Of a stretch of 64,000 nucleotides of DNA, positions 48,872 to 60,152 are shown piece by piece. Under the pieces are notes generated by a model. It saw nothing but the letters and a program-made list of their open reading frames with translations. It ran no database searches and was not told the DNA's origin. This stretch comes from Halichondria panicea. Lineage: Eukaryota; Porifera; Demospongiae; Suberitida; Halichondriidae. Position 1 is the stretch's first letter. Each line of letters begins with the position of its first letter. The stretch is from positions 2,403,525-2,467,524 of the forward strand of contig NC_087378.1 of NCBI RefSeq assembly GCF_963675165.1, read 5' to 3'. Made by a program: the position numbers and the translations under genes.

Positions 48872-49337
48872 AGTCATTGCACTGCATTGCATGTTGAGCA
48901 TAATACAAATATCGTCAGATCTACTTTACATACCAGATGACCATATTGTATTGACCATATTGTATTCATCATTGCACTCTCAAGCATTGAAGGCCAGTGA
49001 TGAGCTACGAATTTTACTAAATTAATTTTATACCCAAACTTTTTTATTTCGAGGTCATATAAATTCAAGTGTCCCCAGCAAAAACTCGTGGGCATCTTCT
49101 TGCTGATTTGGTCTCCTAATAACCTTAACCCTTTCATTCAGAAATTAGGTGAGAGGTTATACATATAATTATGTCGAGAGCGTATACTGATCTTACTTTT
49201 CATATCAGAACATACAGCTGATGGACACACGACAAAATTTTGCTGACATTCATTGTAGAGATTTTTCAAAGCACAAACCATACCATCTGATTGAGTAAAC
49301 GTGTACATTAATTTTAGTGTGCAAGATGTTTGCACTT
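48872..49337 (-). pseudogene. Ubiquitin-specific protease (USP) fragment
   Basis: On the minus strand, 49337-49197 reads MVCALKNLYNECQQNF .. VCSDMK up to a GTAAGA donor. About 49137-49066 in another frame reads KVIRRPNQQEDAHEFLLGTL, the QEDAHEFL helix typical of USP36/42-type deubiquitinases. Lower down (about 48900) FVLCSTCNAVQ resembles the CxxC of the USP zinc site. The catalytic Cys and His boxes are not seen and the phases of the two pieces do not match, so it is a fragment or pseudogene. Confidence 0.4.
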
Positions 49338-49611
49338 TCTTTTATTTTCTCACCATCATTTGGATCACTAATTTAGATACAGAGTTTGCAAAACAGGTGT
49401 TCCCCATGTTCTGCAGCTCTCCAGTCCTAGCTAGCTAGCTACCAGTATACAGATGGAATCTTTTTACCACATGTGGTTCAGGACTATTATTACATGAGGG
49501 CGGCCATATCTACAGTTGCAGAGGAGGTCAGACACACTTGACCTTTCTGCTGATCGACCTTTTAATTAAAGCCTCATCAAAAGCTTGAGCTTGAACAGTA
49601 CTGGTTAAGTT

Positions 49612-52600
49612 ATGATTCGTTGTGAGAAGCAGGTGAGGATAGGCTATGGGAAAGGGCGGAGAGGGTACGTATCAGTGACCAGAGAGCATTATCTCAGAGA
49701 TGACATATCATGCAAAGTGGAGAAATGCATCCTGTGTGATGAAGAAGACTCCGGATTGAGAAAGCAAGGTGTATTTTACATTCACTTATGAGATGTACCT
49801 GCCTGCTGAATAATTATTGAAGCACTTAGCATGTGGTATGATTGTATAAAACTACCGTATGACCTCGATTTAAGGCGACCCTCCAAATATGCGACACCCT
49901 GGAGCGCGCTTCAGCAATTTTCTGACCTCTTAAAAATAGCGACAGCTGCGTTGACAATTATTTTTTAATGTCGTGTTCTAAAATAGAGGTAAATGTAGCC
50001 ACTCCCTAGCCTCGATTGTAGCCCACTGGAAAATCAGTGTTTTTAAGCGGCCTGAAATCGAGGCAAGTACGTAGACTGTGTAAAGTTACCTCCAATTAGA
50101 TGCGACCCTCTAAATATGCGACACCAGGTCTTCAATATAATTTTTTAACTTCCAAAAGAAGCGACCTCTGGCTTCGCAATTATTAAAAAGTGTCACTTTA
50201 AATCGAGGTCTTACGGTATCCACTTTCTGTCACGCCACAGCTGCTCGTCTGATTCCAAACTCCTCCCACTACATCATTCCAGACACCCCAGTGCTGTCCG
50301 ACTTTATGGAGGTAGTTGAACATCCATCAGTAGTGGGCGTGGTCCTCCTTCAAACTCCACTCTCTCACGTTAGTACAAAACCTACTCTGGGAATAATGAA
50401 CATGAACAAGATTACATTTTTAGCCCTGAATCTGATGCATTGCTGTTGTATATCTCTATGTGTACTGCTCACAGATCCGTAACAAGAAAGGCCGTCGTTC
50501 ACACAGCAAACTGGTGTCCCTTCTGAGCAGACCAGAGAAGCAGTGTGTGTTGTTCAGCAATGAACATCATGTAGAGACATTTTTGCCGAGACTTAGTGAA
50601 GAGACAACTAGACAGTGGCACACCAGGTGAGTGAGCATGTGGTGAGTGAGCATGTGGTTGGAATATAATTACATACACTTTCTCTGGCATTATTTACCAA
50701 TTATCGTCCAGGGAACGAGGCTAGCACTTAATTGTTTTTTGTTTTTTGTTAGGTCTTTTATTCAAGATATTCTTCTGGTAAATTTATCACATTGATGAGT
50801 GTATTAGGTAAAAGACAAGCAAACATTGTAGATGTGTATACTGTTTCTTGTGCAGGCTGATATTGAGAGCTGGTGTGTGGTACTCAAACCATATTCAGGC
50901 TGCTGGCAGATTCACTCCTATCGTCATAGTAACCTCTGAGACAGAATATGAGGTGAAATAAGGGTCACGTCAAAATGATTATGTTAGCTTGACCTGTGAT
51001 CCCACACCTGTTTGAGAGTGTGCTGTTTTTTTCAAACGCTCAACATGCATTAATGTAGATGTTCCCGAAGCCTGATCCCAGTGAGAATGTGAGAGTGGTT
51101 GCCGTGGGAGACTACCTCCGTGCACACCTTCCAGCACAGGCTGAGTTGCACCTGCTGTGTGAGTCGTTGCTTAAGAGTGCTGAGCTCAGCACAAATAGCA
51201 GGGTGAAGACAGAGTTTAGCAACTACCTGTCTGATGAGATCATTAAAGAAGGTTTGAGCAAGGTAGGGCTAACTGTTACTTGATTCGTAGAAACACCCCC
51301 CAAAATAGCTGTTCTGAGGAATAGCGCGAATTAGTAAAACCAGTAGGTTTTACATAGGATTGGCAGTGGGTTTGCCTGTATTTAGCAATATTTCAATTAT
51401 TTTGACTCATGTTCAAACTGTTCTATCTCTGCAGGGAAAGGCCACATCAAGAAACTGGCTGAACAGATAGTTTATTTAGCCTTTTCTCTCTTTGTACCTC
51501 TCATTTCATAATCCATAAACATTTTAATGAATGAATATTTTCATTTTAAAAATTGCACTATTTCGACGTTTCACCGCTCTTTGTCTGACTGACTAAGTAA
51601 GTAAGTAAGTGAGTAAGTAAGTAAGTAAGTAAGTTTCTTGCCCAGCATTTACTCCAAGTACAGCCATCTCCAGGACATTCTGCACAGGGTTTCCAAACGA
51701 CTACAACCTGGATTACAAAGCGCTTCTTCAGATTTGCGATTGCTTCCACGAGGCAGATGACCTCTCAGTCTCTATTTCTCTTACCTAGACAATTCCGCCA
51801 TCTTTAATGACTCAGCAATTGCGTTGTGGCCAATAATAATAGATAGGCGTGGCTAATAAACCGTGCGCCTAAAATCAGTGCAGCAGTGCTTTTCCAGAGC
51901 CTGAGGTGTTCCTTTTCTTCACACTGTTCAGCTCTAGCTCCCTTTCTCTGACAGGCATGCTATATGCACTGGCTAGATATCATGCTCTTAAAATGGCTGT
52001 CATTTAATACTGATTCGCAAATTCAACATAATTATCAAGCAATAAATTATTACTCATTATACTATAATTATTAGTCCAGAGATATTCCAGAAGATATCTG
52101 ATTAGTCCTGTCTTCTCTTCTTGTACTGCCTCTTGACGTTCCACTTATGCATGTCATGATACGTAAACTGTACTGAAAAAGAAAGGGAATCCGACTAGAA
52201 AAACATTTGCAATGTGAAAAATTGCTAGGATTGGCCAGGGGAACCACAAAAAAGCGTGGGAACAAGAAATCAGACGAGAGCATAACTCCAATCCGTTACA
52301 ACGTCATGAACATGTACAATACATAGTATATTAAATGATAGACTGTGTTCCAGATCCACCTATCAGCTTCCATCCACCACATCATTCCATGCAGTCACCA
52401 GTACGGTCCGTACATGTTACTACGCATGGATGGACTGTGTGTACCTGTGCTCAACACTGCATGTATTAGGAACATCAATTCATCACAAATCATCATGATT
52501 ATGTGCCCCACATTCTAAAATGGATGTATAATAAATATATATAGGGATTGGTCATCACTCCACCAGTAAAAATTGCGTGGCATATTGGCTGGGAAAACAT

Positions 52601-54349
52601 GGGAAAACTACCAGTATACATGTGATTGACGTTGTAACGGATTGGAGTTATGCTCTCGTCTGATTTCTTGTTCCCACGCTTTTTTGTGGTTCCCCTGGCC
52701 AATCCTAGCAATTTTTCACATTGCAAATGTTTTTCTAGTCGGATATATGTAGTACATGCCAGGCCTTCACTCATCTCTATACACTTGTGCACACCCTGAG
52801 TTTGTTGTGAGCTTGAGTAGCTTGGAAGTTTTTAACTTAATGCACTTCATGCAGTGATGTTGTGCCTACTGCAGGGTCACATTATGCGTGGTAGTTTGCA
52901 TGTGAGCAGACACCACTCCAGAGACGAGGCCTACGTCCGACTGAAGTCAGAGAGCAAAGATCAAAGTTCAGATACTGTGAAAGGCGAAGTTCTTATTTAT
53001 GGGAATATCAGCAGGTACGTGTGCTAGTAATATGTGTGGCGTAAATTGATGCATGGTTTTTCGATCCCAATGAAAAAAAGGACTGTACAGTGATGTACAT
53101 ATTTATGTACATTTTACTGGTACATGTATACAGTAGACTCTCGTTGATCCGACCACCCTTGGGACAATGCAGCTTGGCCAGAATAGCGAGGTGGCCACAT
53201 TGCAGGAAATACATGTAGCCGTGGCTAAAAAACGACTCTACCTCGAATCTAATGACTAATTTGCGGTTCTGTCTCGATGATAATGAATCATGTAATCCAA
53301 TATTATCTGCCAAACCACACCCAAAACGTCATATCTGGCCGTAATAAGTGTATTAAAAACCTTGTTTGGGGCAGCCAGCATACGGAATGGCGAGTTTTGT
53401 ACAATAAACATCTAGCTATAGTAGCAATCCGTGCCAAACCAAATGGCCGGTATATCGAGGTGGCCGTACTTCAGAGAGCCGGAATAGCGGTATTACAAAA
53501 TTAGCAACATGATAATGATTTGCCTACAAATATTCCTTGCCAGTCCCACTCTACTGATCATGAAATACTTGCATTGTAAAGCAAGAGATATCTCTTTAAC
53601 CTGCGTCCCAGGAATCGTGGTCTTCATGGTGATGTTGTAGCAGTACAGCTACTGCCTAGAGCACAGTGGAGATCCCGTTCTGGAAAACTTGCTGACTCAA
53701 CAGGGTCTAGCAGTGATGTCATGGCAACTGGTGTTGTAGTGGGCGTGATATTGAGAAAAGAAAAAGAATATGTGGCTTCCTTTGAGGTACGTATATTGAA
53801 AATTATCAACAAAAGTGCTCCTTTTTTAGGCTCTTAGTATACGGTTGTTAGTTCAGAAATTATGTTAACGTTTTCTGCCTAAGAGACGACCTCTACCTAC
53901 ATGTACAATTGTGCCATTGCCATTTCCGTTTGTTTTTTATAAGTCGTTTATTGCTTTCTCACATTTCCTAGGAGACGTCAGAACCCTCGGTTGGGAGCTC
54001 AAAGTCAACGAAGGTGCTGGTCTACCCATATGATATGAGGGTACCAAAGATCAGGATCGGCACCAGACAAGCTGCGGACCTCAGGGGACATCGGTGAGCT
54101 CAAGTGCACATACTGGGCCGGTGTATTTAGTTACATGTACGTATGAAGATATTGTACTTCACAATTTTATCTACACATTGCACATTAATTTAGCTTTCTT
54201 CACACCTTAATAGTCATGTAAAATGGAATAGCAATTATTTCGGATCTTCCACCCTATGTTCCACCCACACACAACACCTTATTTACCACACACACACACA
54301 CACACACACAGCCACCACTATCACCCCCCCCCCCACACACACGCACACG

Positions 54350-54440
<91 letters not shown>

Positions 54441-57400
54441 TAGTGGTTCGGATAGACTCATGGGAGGTGGACTCACAGTACCCCAATGGACACTTTGTAC
54501 GCAGCATTGGACCAATCGGGAGCTTGGAAACAGAGACAGCCGTGATCCTTATTGAGCATGACTTGAGTAACAATTCATTCAGCAAGGCTCTGCTTAATGG
54601 TTAGCGGTGCTGCATGCACATATTCAGCACATATATACTCTCGATCTCATATCAAAATATACAAATGTAGTGCAAACTGCAGTTGTATTTACGCTGTACA
54701 TGTACATGTATACTGGCTTGATAATGTGAATGTAATGTTCACGTTGTATGACATGTATGGTGTACATTAGCTAGAAGAAAGCCATGTCCTCTTTTTGGCT
54801 TATAAGAGACAATCATCAAACTGTTCTAATTGTCCACAGAGTTGCCTAGTAATAGTGCCGAGAGCCGGTGGTGTGTGGAGGAGGGGAGCAGTCGCCGTGA
54901 CCTCAGGGCCTCCCACCTGGTGTTCAGTATTGACCCCCAGGGATGTGAGGACGTGGACGATACACTGTCTGTAAGGTAAGATATGGGGGTATCATCTAGT
55001 GAGGGATGTGGACGATACACTGTCTGTAAGATAAGGTGTGGGGGGTATCATTTAGTGAGGGATGTGGACGACACACTGTCTGTAAGATAAGGTGTGGGGG
55101 GTATTATTTAGTGAGGGATGTGGACGACACACTGTCTGTAAGATAAGGTGTGGGGGATATCATTATTTTAGTGAGGGATGTGGACGACACACTGTCTGTA
55201 AGATAAGGTGTGGGGGGTATCATTTAGTGAGGGATGTGGATGACACACTGTCTGTAAGATAAGGTGTGGGGGGTATCATTTAGTGAGGGATGTGGATGAC
55301 ACTGTCTGTAAGATAAGGTGTGGGGGGTATCATTTAGTGAGGGATGTGGACGATACACTGTCTGTAAGGTAAGGTGTGGGGGTATCATTTAGTGAGGGAT
55401 GTGGATGACACACTGTCTGTAAGATAAGGTGTGGGGGTATCATTTAGTGAGGGATGTGGACGACACACTGTCTGTAAGATAAGGTGTGGGGGGTATCATT
55501 TAGTGAGGGATGTGGATGACACACTGTCTGTAAGATAAGGTGTGGGGGGTATCATTTAGTGAGGGATGTGGATGACACACTGTCTGTAAGGTAAGGTGTG
55601 GGGGGTATCATTTAGTGAGGGCCCTTATAAATATTCGTCCTTTGCAAAGAAGTTGGAGGTTTTGTATAACTACTAGTACACCGTTCTTTTATTAGAGGGT
55701 CCTTTAGAAGAAGTTTATCTCTATGTAGCTTACTCATTTCTTTTTTGACAAGCTATGTGTATACATCACCGTAGGATCATAAATAATAGTTACGTACATT
55801 TATAGTGTACTTGATTGTGTTAAATGCGTCTGTGTCGCAGGAGACTAGAGAACGGCTGCACAGAGCTTGGAGTACACATTGCAGATGTATCCCACTTTGT
55901 GAGACCAGGCAGTCTCACGGACGAAGAAGCCGCTAGTCGCTCGACAACCATCTATCTTGCTGATAGACGCTACGACATGCTCCCAGGGATACTGAGTGCC
56001 GACCTCTGCTCACTCCTGAGCAATGTAGACAGGTAAGGCAATTATTGAACTTTCGTAATTTAAAGACCCCATAGTATGCATATTGCGTGAGCAATTTAAG
56101 GCTGACCTAAGGCCCCACGGGACACTGGTCTGTAGAACCATCAAATCCTTGTTTATCTGTGTTGCATTGTGTGCATATAATTATAATTATTGACTTGGTA
56201 TTTCGTGCTCATAGTTTTGCAGTTAGTGTTAGAGGGCGACCTTGTGAGAAATGAATTAGCATAGCTCAAATGTACATTTTTGTGAGTGTATGATGACCAG
56301 CATGTCTACTTTGCAGTGCATGGGCCAACCTACCATTTTAACAATGCATAGTGATGCGAAATATGCGTATCAGGTGTCTTACCAAATGTGCAGGTATGCT
56401 GTGAGTGTGGTATGGGTATTGGACAGCAGGTATCGAGTACAGAAAGTATGGTATGGGAGGACCATCATCAGGTCAAAGTACAAGCTGGCGTACGAGGTAG
56501 TCACATGACAGTAGACAATAAATCTTAATTTCATTGGCCACTTTCACAGACGGCTCAGGCATTATATGATGGAGTGTCTGCTCAGTGTGTTTTGAAGGAC
56601 ATTTCTGAGCTGCACGATCCTCCGCTCTTGGCCAGTGAGCTGGAGAAAAGGTGTGCGGCTATAAAGTTTCAGCACTGTTACCCTTAAAAAAAATGCAAGC
56701 AACAGTAGGGGTGGCCATAAGACAAACCTAGAGAATACATGTAGCTGTAGATGTATATCCACCACAATACAATAGCCCCAATACATAATTTGGAGTACCT
56801 AAACTTGTAGAGTGTTTTTTTAACGTCATTGCTTTTTGGTGTGCAGGGTTGAGGAGCTTCGCAGTGCTATTGGCAGTCTTGTGACCATATCACGCGTGCT
56901 AAGGCACAGGAGGGCAATGGAAGGTACTCTATAGTGCGCACACGCACACATAAAACACACAGTGTGTGTGTGTTATAATCTCTTCAGGTGCTTTGGAGCT
57001 GGAATCAGTGGAGGTCAAAGTCCAAATCAGCGAGAGCGACAGTACTAACATTGAAGATCTCATCCCCAAACAGGTAGGCGCTATGAAACATGTACCAGAA
57101 ACAAGCGGGGAATGACGAATTTGTAGTGATGAATTTGTGATCGTTCAGAAAAATAATTATTATACATGCCAAATTTAATCATGCTCCCATTTTCCTCTTC
57201 TTCCTCTCAGCCTCTTGAGATGCACGAGGTGATAGCCGAGTGCATGATATTTGCAAACCACTGGGTGGCCAAGAAGATCCACGGGGCATACCCCACGCAG
57301 GCCCTGCTTCGACACCACCCCCCACCATCCCTCGACAGGTGGGTGCAAACCTGTGCGTGTGTGTGTTGTGTAGGGTTGGTAAGTTTCTAGGAAATGCAAT

Positions 57401-60102
57401 AATTATACAGGTAGAGTTTAAGCTACAGTTGATTGCACAGTTAGAGTAAAAATTCCTTTGTACATTTGTATAAATATAGCTTGTTGCTATAAATGTGTAA
57501 GAGTTCTTAACCTCTGAATTTCGCCTCGGTACATGGCTACTTAGGTTATGAAAATTTTAGTAACTCCTTCATTGTGTTGTGTTGGCCACTATGCCATACC
57601 TCTTTGCGTCTTACTTTTCTGTGATTGAGAACGCCGGCTTACTCTCCTTGCAGGCTAGCATCATTGACGGAGATTGCTCGTGTGAAAGGATTCACCATTT
57701 CAGCAGACAGCAACAAAGCTTTAGCTGAGTCGCTAAACAATTGTGTAGATCCACAAGACCCATCTGTCAACACGGTACGTCACCGCTACGTTAAAAACAG
57801 ATGGCCTACTGTTAGTCAGAGGCAATTGTGATGCCGAAATCACAGCACCAATTGACATTATATGTAGAGTAAAGTACGCATGAATACACATCATACGTGT
57901 AGACACATGCACATGTATCTCTCAATTTAGATTATCCGGAACCTAGCAACCCAGGCTATGAACCAAGCCGCGTATTTCAGCACTGGTAGTCTTCCAAACA
58001 AGGACTACATCCATTACGGTCTGGCACTGGACCTCTATACTCACTTCACCTCGCCCATTAGGAGATACGCCGACCTCATTGTCAGTTGTAATACTACTGT
58101 GTGCACGGTGCTTATGTGGGATATTTGTTGTGCCTCTATTCTAAGATTGCCCAATTCCAAATGCTCTATACAAGCCCACTTTTGCTGATGAGAACAATAA
58201 TTAGTCCATTAAACTGTTCATTTTGAACCTGGGTGCCTGTATTTATATAGCCTTTCTTCACGGATAGCCTGAAGAGTTTTATGGCTAAGTAATTTAGTCA
58301 CTCGTCGCTGGTCTACAGGTACACAGACAGCTGTTGTCAGCTCTGGAGAATCCCTCAGAGGATACCGCCTTATTACCGGGCAACAACAGACTCACTGAGA
58401 TGGCTCAGCACATGAACGACAGACATAGAGTACGTGCACTGAATAGGGGATGTATAGTGGTTATAAAGCTATAACAACCATCTTATTCCATTTAGTACTT
58501 GCGCTATAGGCACAGAAAACTACAGTGTACATGACCCATGCCATGACAATGAAGCAAACTGATAGTGTAATGAGCTAATATTTTAACCCCCCCCCCCCAG
58601 TTCCTCCTCCTTTGTAGTTTCTACTAATGCAATACGTATATGAGTCAGTATACTGATTACTCACACTTTATATTCCATTCAGTCTGCTCAGCTGGCGCAG
58701 CTGTCCTCCACAGAGCTGTTCCAATGTCTCTACTTCTCCTCCCTCAAGCCTGGTGAGGCACGGGACAGGGTCGAGGGAGTAATAGTCGGCCTCCGCCCCA
58801 ATGGCATCACCGTCATGGTGCCAAGGTGTGTCTCAGATTAGTATATAATTATAACACTGTTACAAATGCTTTAACTTGTGTCTGTAATCATGTATTTTGT
58901 GTGCAGGTATGGCATTCGCTCTATGGTTTATCTGAAAGACAAGAACGGACTGATTCTCCAACCGACAAGGTCACCGTCTGAAGAAGGAGTTACTTTCAAT
59001 ACAGGTACAGGTATATGTGTAGGTTATGTATCTAGTTACTTTCAGTCAGGGTGTATATACTCTTGAACTCATGTGGTGTTGACCATGTAACGTAATAAGT
59101 GTTTTACCATCCCTTAAAATGGAAACTATAGAGTGTATCTTCATGGTAATTACCAAGACATACATGCACGAATCACTACAAGTTCAGTGCATTTGGCCTG
59201 GACATCATCATGTGACCGCAATGACATCAATGCACTGAACTTGTAGTGATTTGTGCATGCATGTCGGACCTCCTCTGGTAATTACTACTTCTTCCACTTG
59301 TTTTTTTGATGAAATAGGCAGTGTAGCTACTACTCTAATATAATATAGTATTCATATGCTCATGCACTAACTATTTCCCTTGTTGTGCCACACAGGGAGC
59401 ATTGAGGTGACCTCCCACAGTGTGATAGTCACCCACTCGGGCAGAGCGTACACTTTGAGACTGTTTGACCGCCTCCTCTTGAGAGTGTGTGTGGAAACCT
59501 CACATGCACATGGCCACAGTTTAGGCTTGAAGCTCCTTCAGTGTCAGCCATTGGAGCCAGAGAGTGGTTTCAGTGGTGGTGGTAAAGATGCAACAACTAA
59601 AGCCCTTGTAAAGGTGAAACCTTGTTCCATACGAAGGGAAATGATTCTTGCACTGTACAACATTAACTGTACAGTCGTGTAATAATGCCTTATGTATAAT
59701 AATTATGTGGCCAACAGTTGTACAAGTAGGTTGCATGAATCACACCATGGGAGGAATGAACATGAATTTTGGATATACCTTTACTTTTATTCGGGAGCCT
59801 CTTTCTTTCTTGTATGTATCAAGCAGGCAATCTGAACTAGCATTGAATAACATGTCGCATGAGCATACCAGCAATGCATAGTTTTTACAACTATAGCTAT
59901 GTAGGCTATAGTCATTGGCTCATTGCTGACTTTTGCTCTACAGGCTGTACAAATTGAGACTGAGAGTGAAGACGAAATAAGATACAGTCAAGACTTGGAG
60001 AAAATAACTGAATACAGGCAATCATCTAGCACTAGCAGCCTTTACTGTCTAATACATAACTTACAGAGACTCTCACTAACAGAAATTACAGACTCAGTAT
60101 GA
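49612..60102 (+). CDS. DIS3L: DIS3-like exonuclease 1, cytoplasmic exosome RNase
   Basis: Twenty-three exons: 49612-49768, 50241-50368, 50475-50626, 50856-50952, 51059-51262, 52875-53014, 53612-53786, 53972-54093, 54439-54599, 54840-54975, 55841-56032, 56394-56496, 56550-56650, 56847-56923, 56988-57073, 57211-57338, 57654-57774, 57931-58080, 58319-58429, 58683-58825, 58907-59004, 59396-59613, 59944-60102. They total 3159 nt, or 1052 aa (human about 1054). The order is PIN-like domain ([17 protein letters not shown]), cold-shock domains, RNB domain and S1. The RNB catalytic aspartates are intact in [15 protein letters not shown] (Asp477, 483, 485, 486). The PIN part shows IVIVTSETE, lacking the expected acidic residue, as in the inactive PIN of DIS3L. 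It degrades RNA 3'-5' with the cytoplasmic exosome. Confidence 0.95.
49853..50219. mobile_element. MITE in DIS3L intron 1
   Basis: Inverted ends of 21 bp with one mismatch: TACCGTATGACCTCGATTTA at 49853 and TTAAATCGAGGTCTTACGGT ending at 50218. Noncoding. The interior repeats GCGACCCTC..AAATATGCGACACC blocks twice. Confidence 0.78.
51598..51635. repeat. (AAGT)n microsatellite
   Basis: About nine tetranucleotide units with one G variant, in the DIS3L intron before exon 6. Confidence 0.9.
52190..52743. mobile_element. Foldback element with 117-bp identical arms
   Basis: The arm at 52190-52306 (TCCGACTAGAAAAAC outer end, AACGTCA inner end) is repeated without visible mismatch, inverted, at 52627-52743, with a 320-bp centre. 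It lies in the DIS3L intron 51263-52874, so the pre-mRNA can fold into a long perfect duplex. No coding capacity. Confidence 0.88.
53131..53500. mobile_element. Possible pogo/Tigger-like MITE
   Basis: CAGTAGACTCTCGTTGATCC at about 53131 resembles the end of pogo-like elements, and CGAGGTGGCC motifs recur in the interior at about 53190 and 53457. The right terminus is not clear. Confidence 0.35.
54286..54437. repeat. CA microsatellite forming a 3' splice site
   Basis: A mostly pure (CA)n tract, interrupted by a C-run and GCAC units, ends at 54437 with CACACAG. The DIS3L exon begins right after, at 54439. The tract occupies the place of the polypyrimidine stretch. Confidence 0.9.
54999..55620. 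repeat. Minisatellite derived from DIS3L exon 10 / intron junction
   Basis: Eleven units of about 52-59 bp. Each contains GATGTGGACGACACACTGTC plus TGTAAGATAAGGTGTGGG, copies of the end of exon 10 (which codes DVDDTLSV) and its 5' splice site. In nine units the splice-site GT reads AT; units at about 55336 and 55559 keep GTAAGGTAAGG. Confidence 0.92.
59143..59285. mobile_element. Hairpin/MITE-like inverted repeat in DIS3L intron
   Basis: Core arms at 59157-59193 and 59229-59265 (GAATCACTACAAGTTCAGTG / CACTGAACTTGTAGTGATTT) pair with few mismatches around a 35-nt loop. Outer GGTAATTAC blocks are also inverted. Confidence 0.75.
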
Positions 60103-60152
60103 ATAATTCCTCACACACAGTTTCAGTTTTTATGCCTCAGTTATATTGTTTC

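Noticed and set aside
50753-50777. 25-nt exon of DIS3L bounded by TTAG and GTAAAT
   Set aside because: Including it breaks the frame. Joining 50475-50626 directly to 50856 gives the family-typical length between WHTR and VWYSNH.
54256-54585. ORFs of alternating Cys-Val or His-Thr
   Set aside because: Translation of the CA microsatellite.
58588-58600. C-run followed by CAG as a possible acceptor near 58600
   Set aside because: The DIS3L frame requires the acceptor at 58682; no open, conserved sequence follows the C-run.
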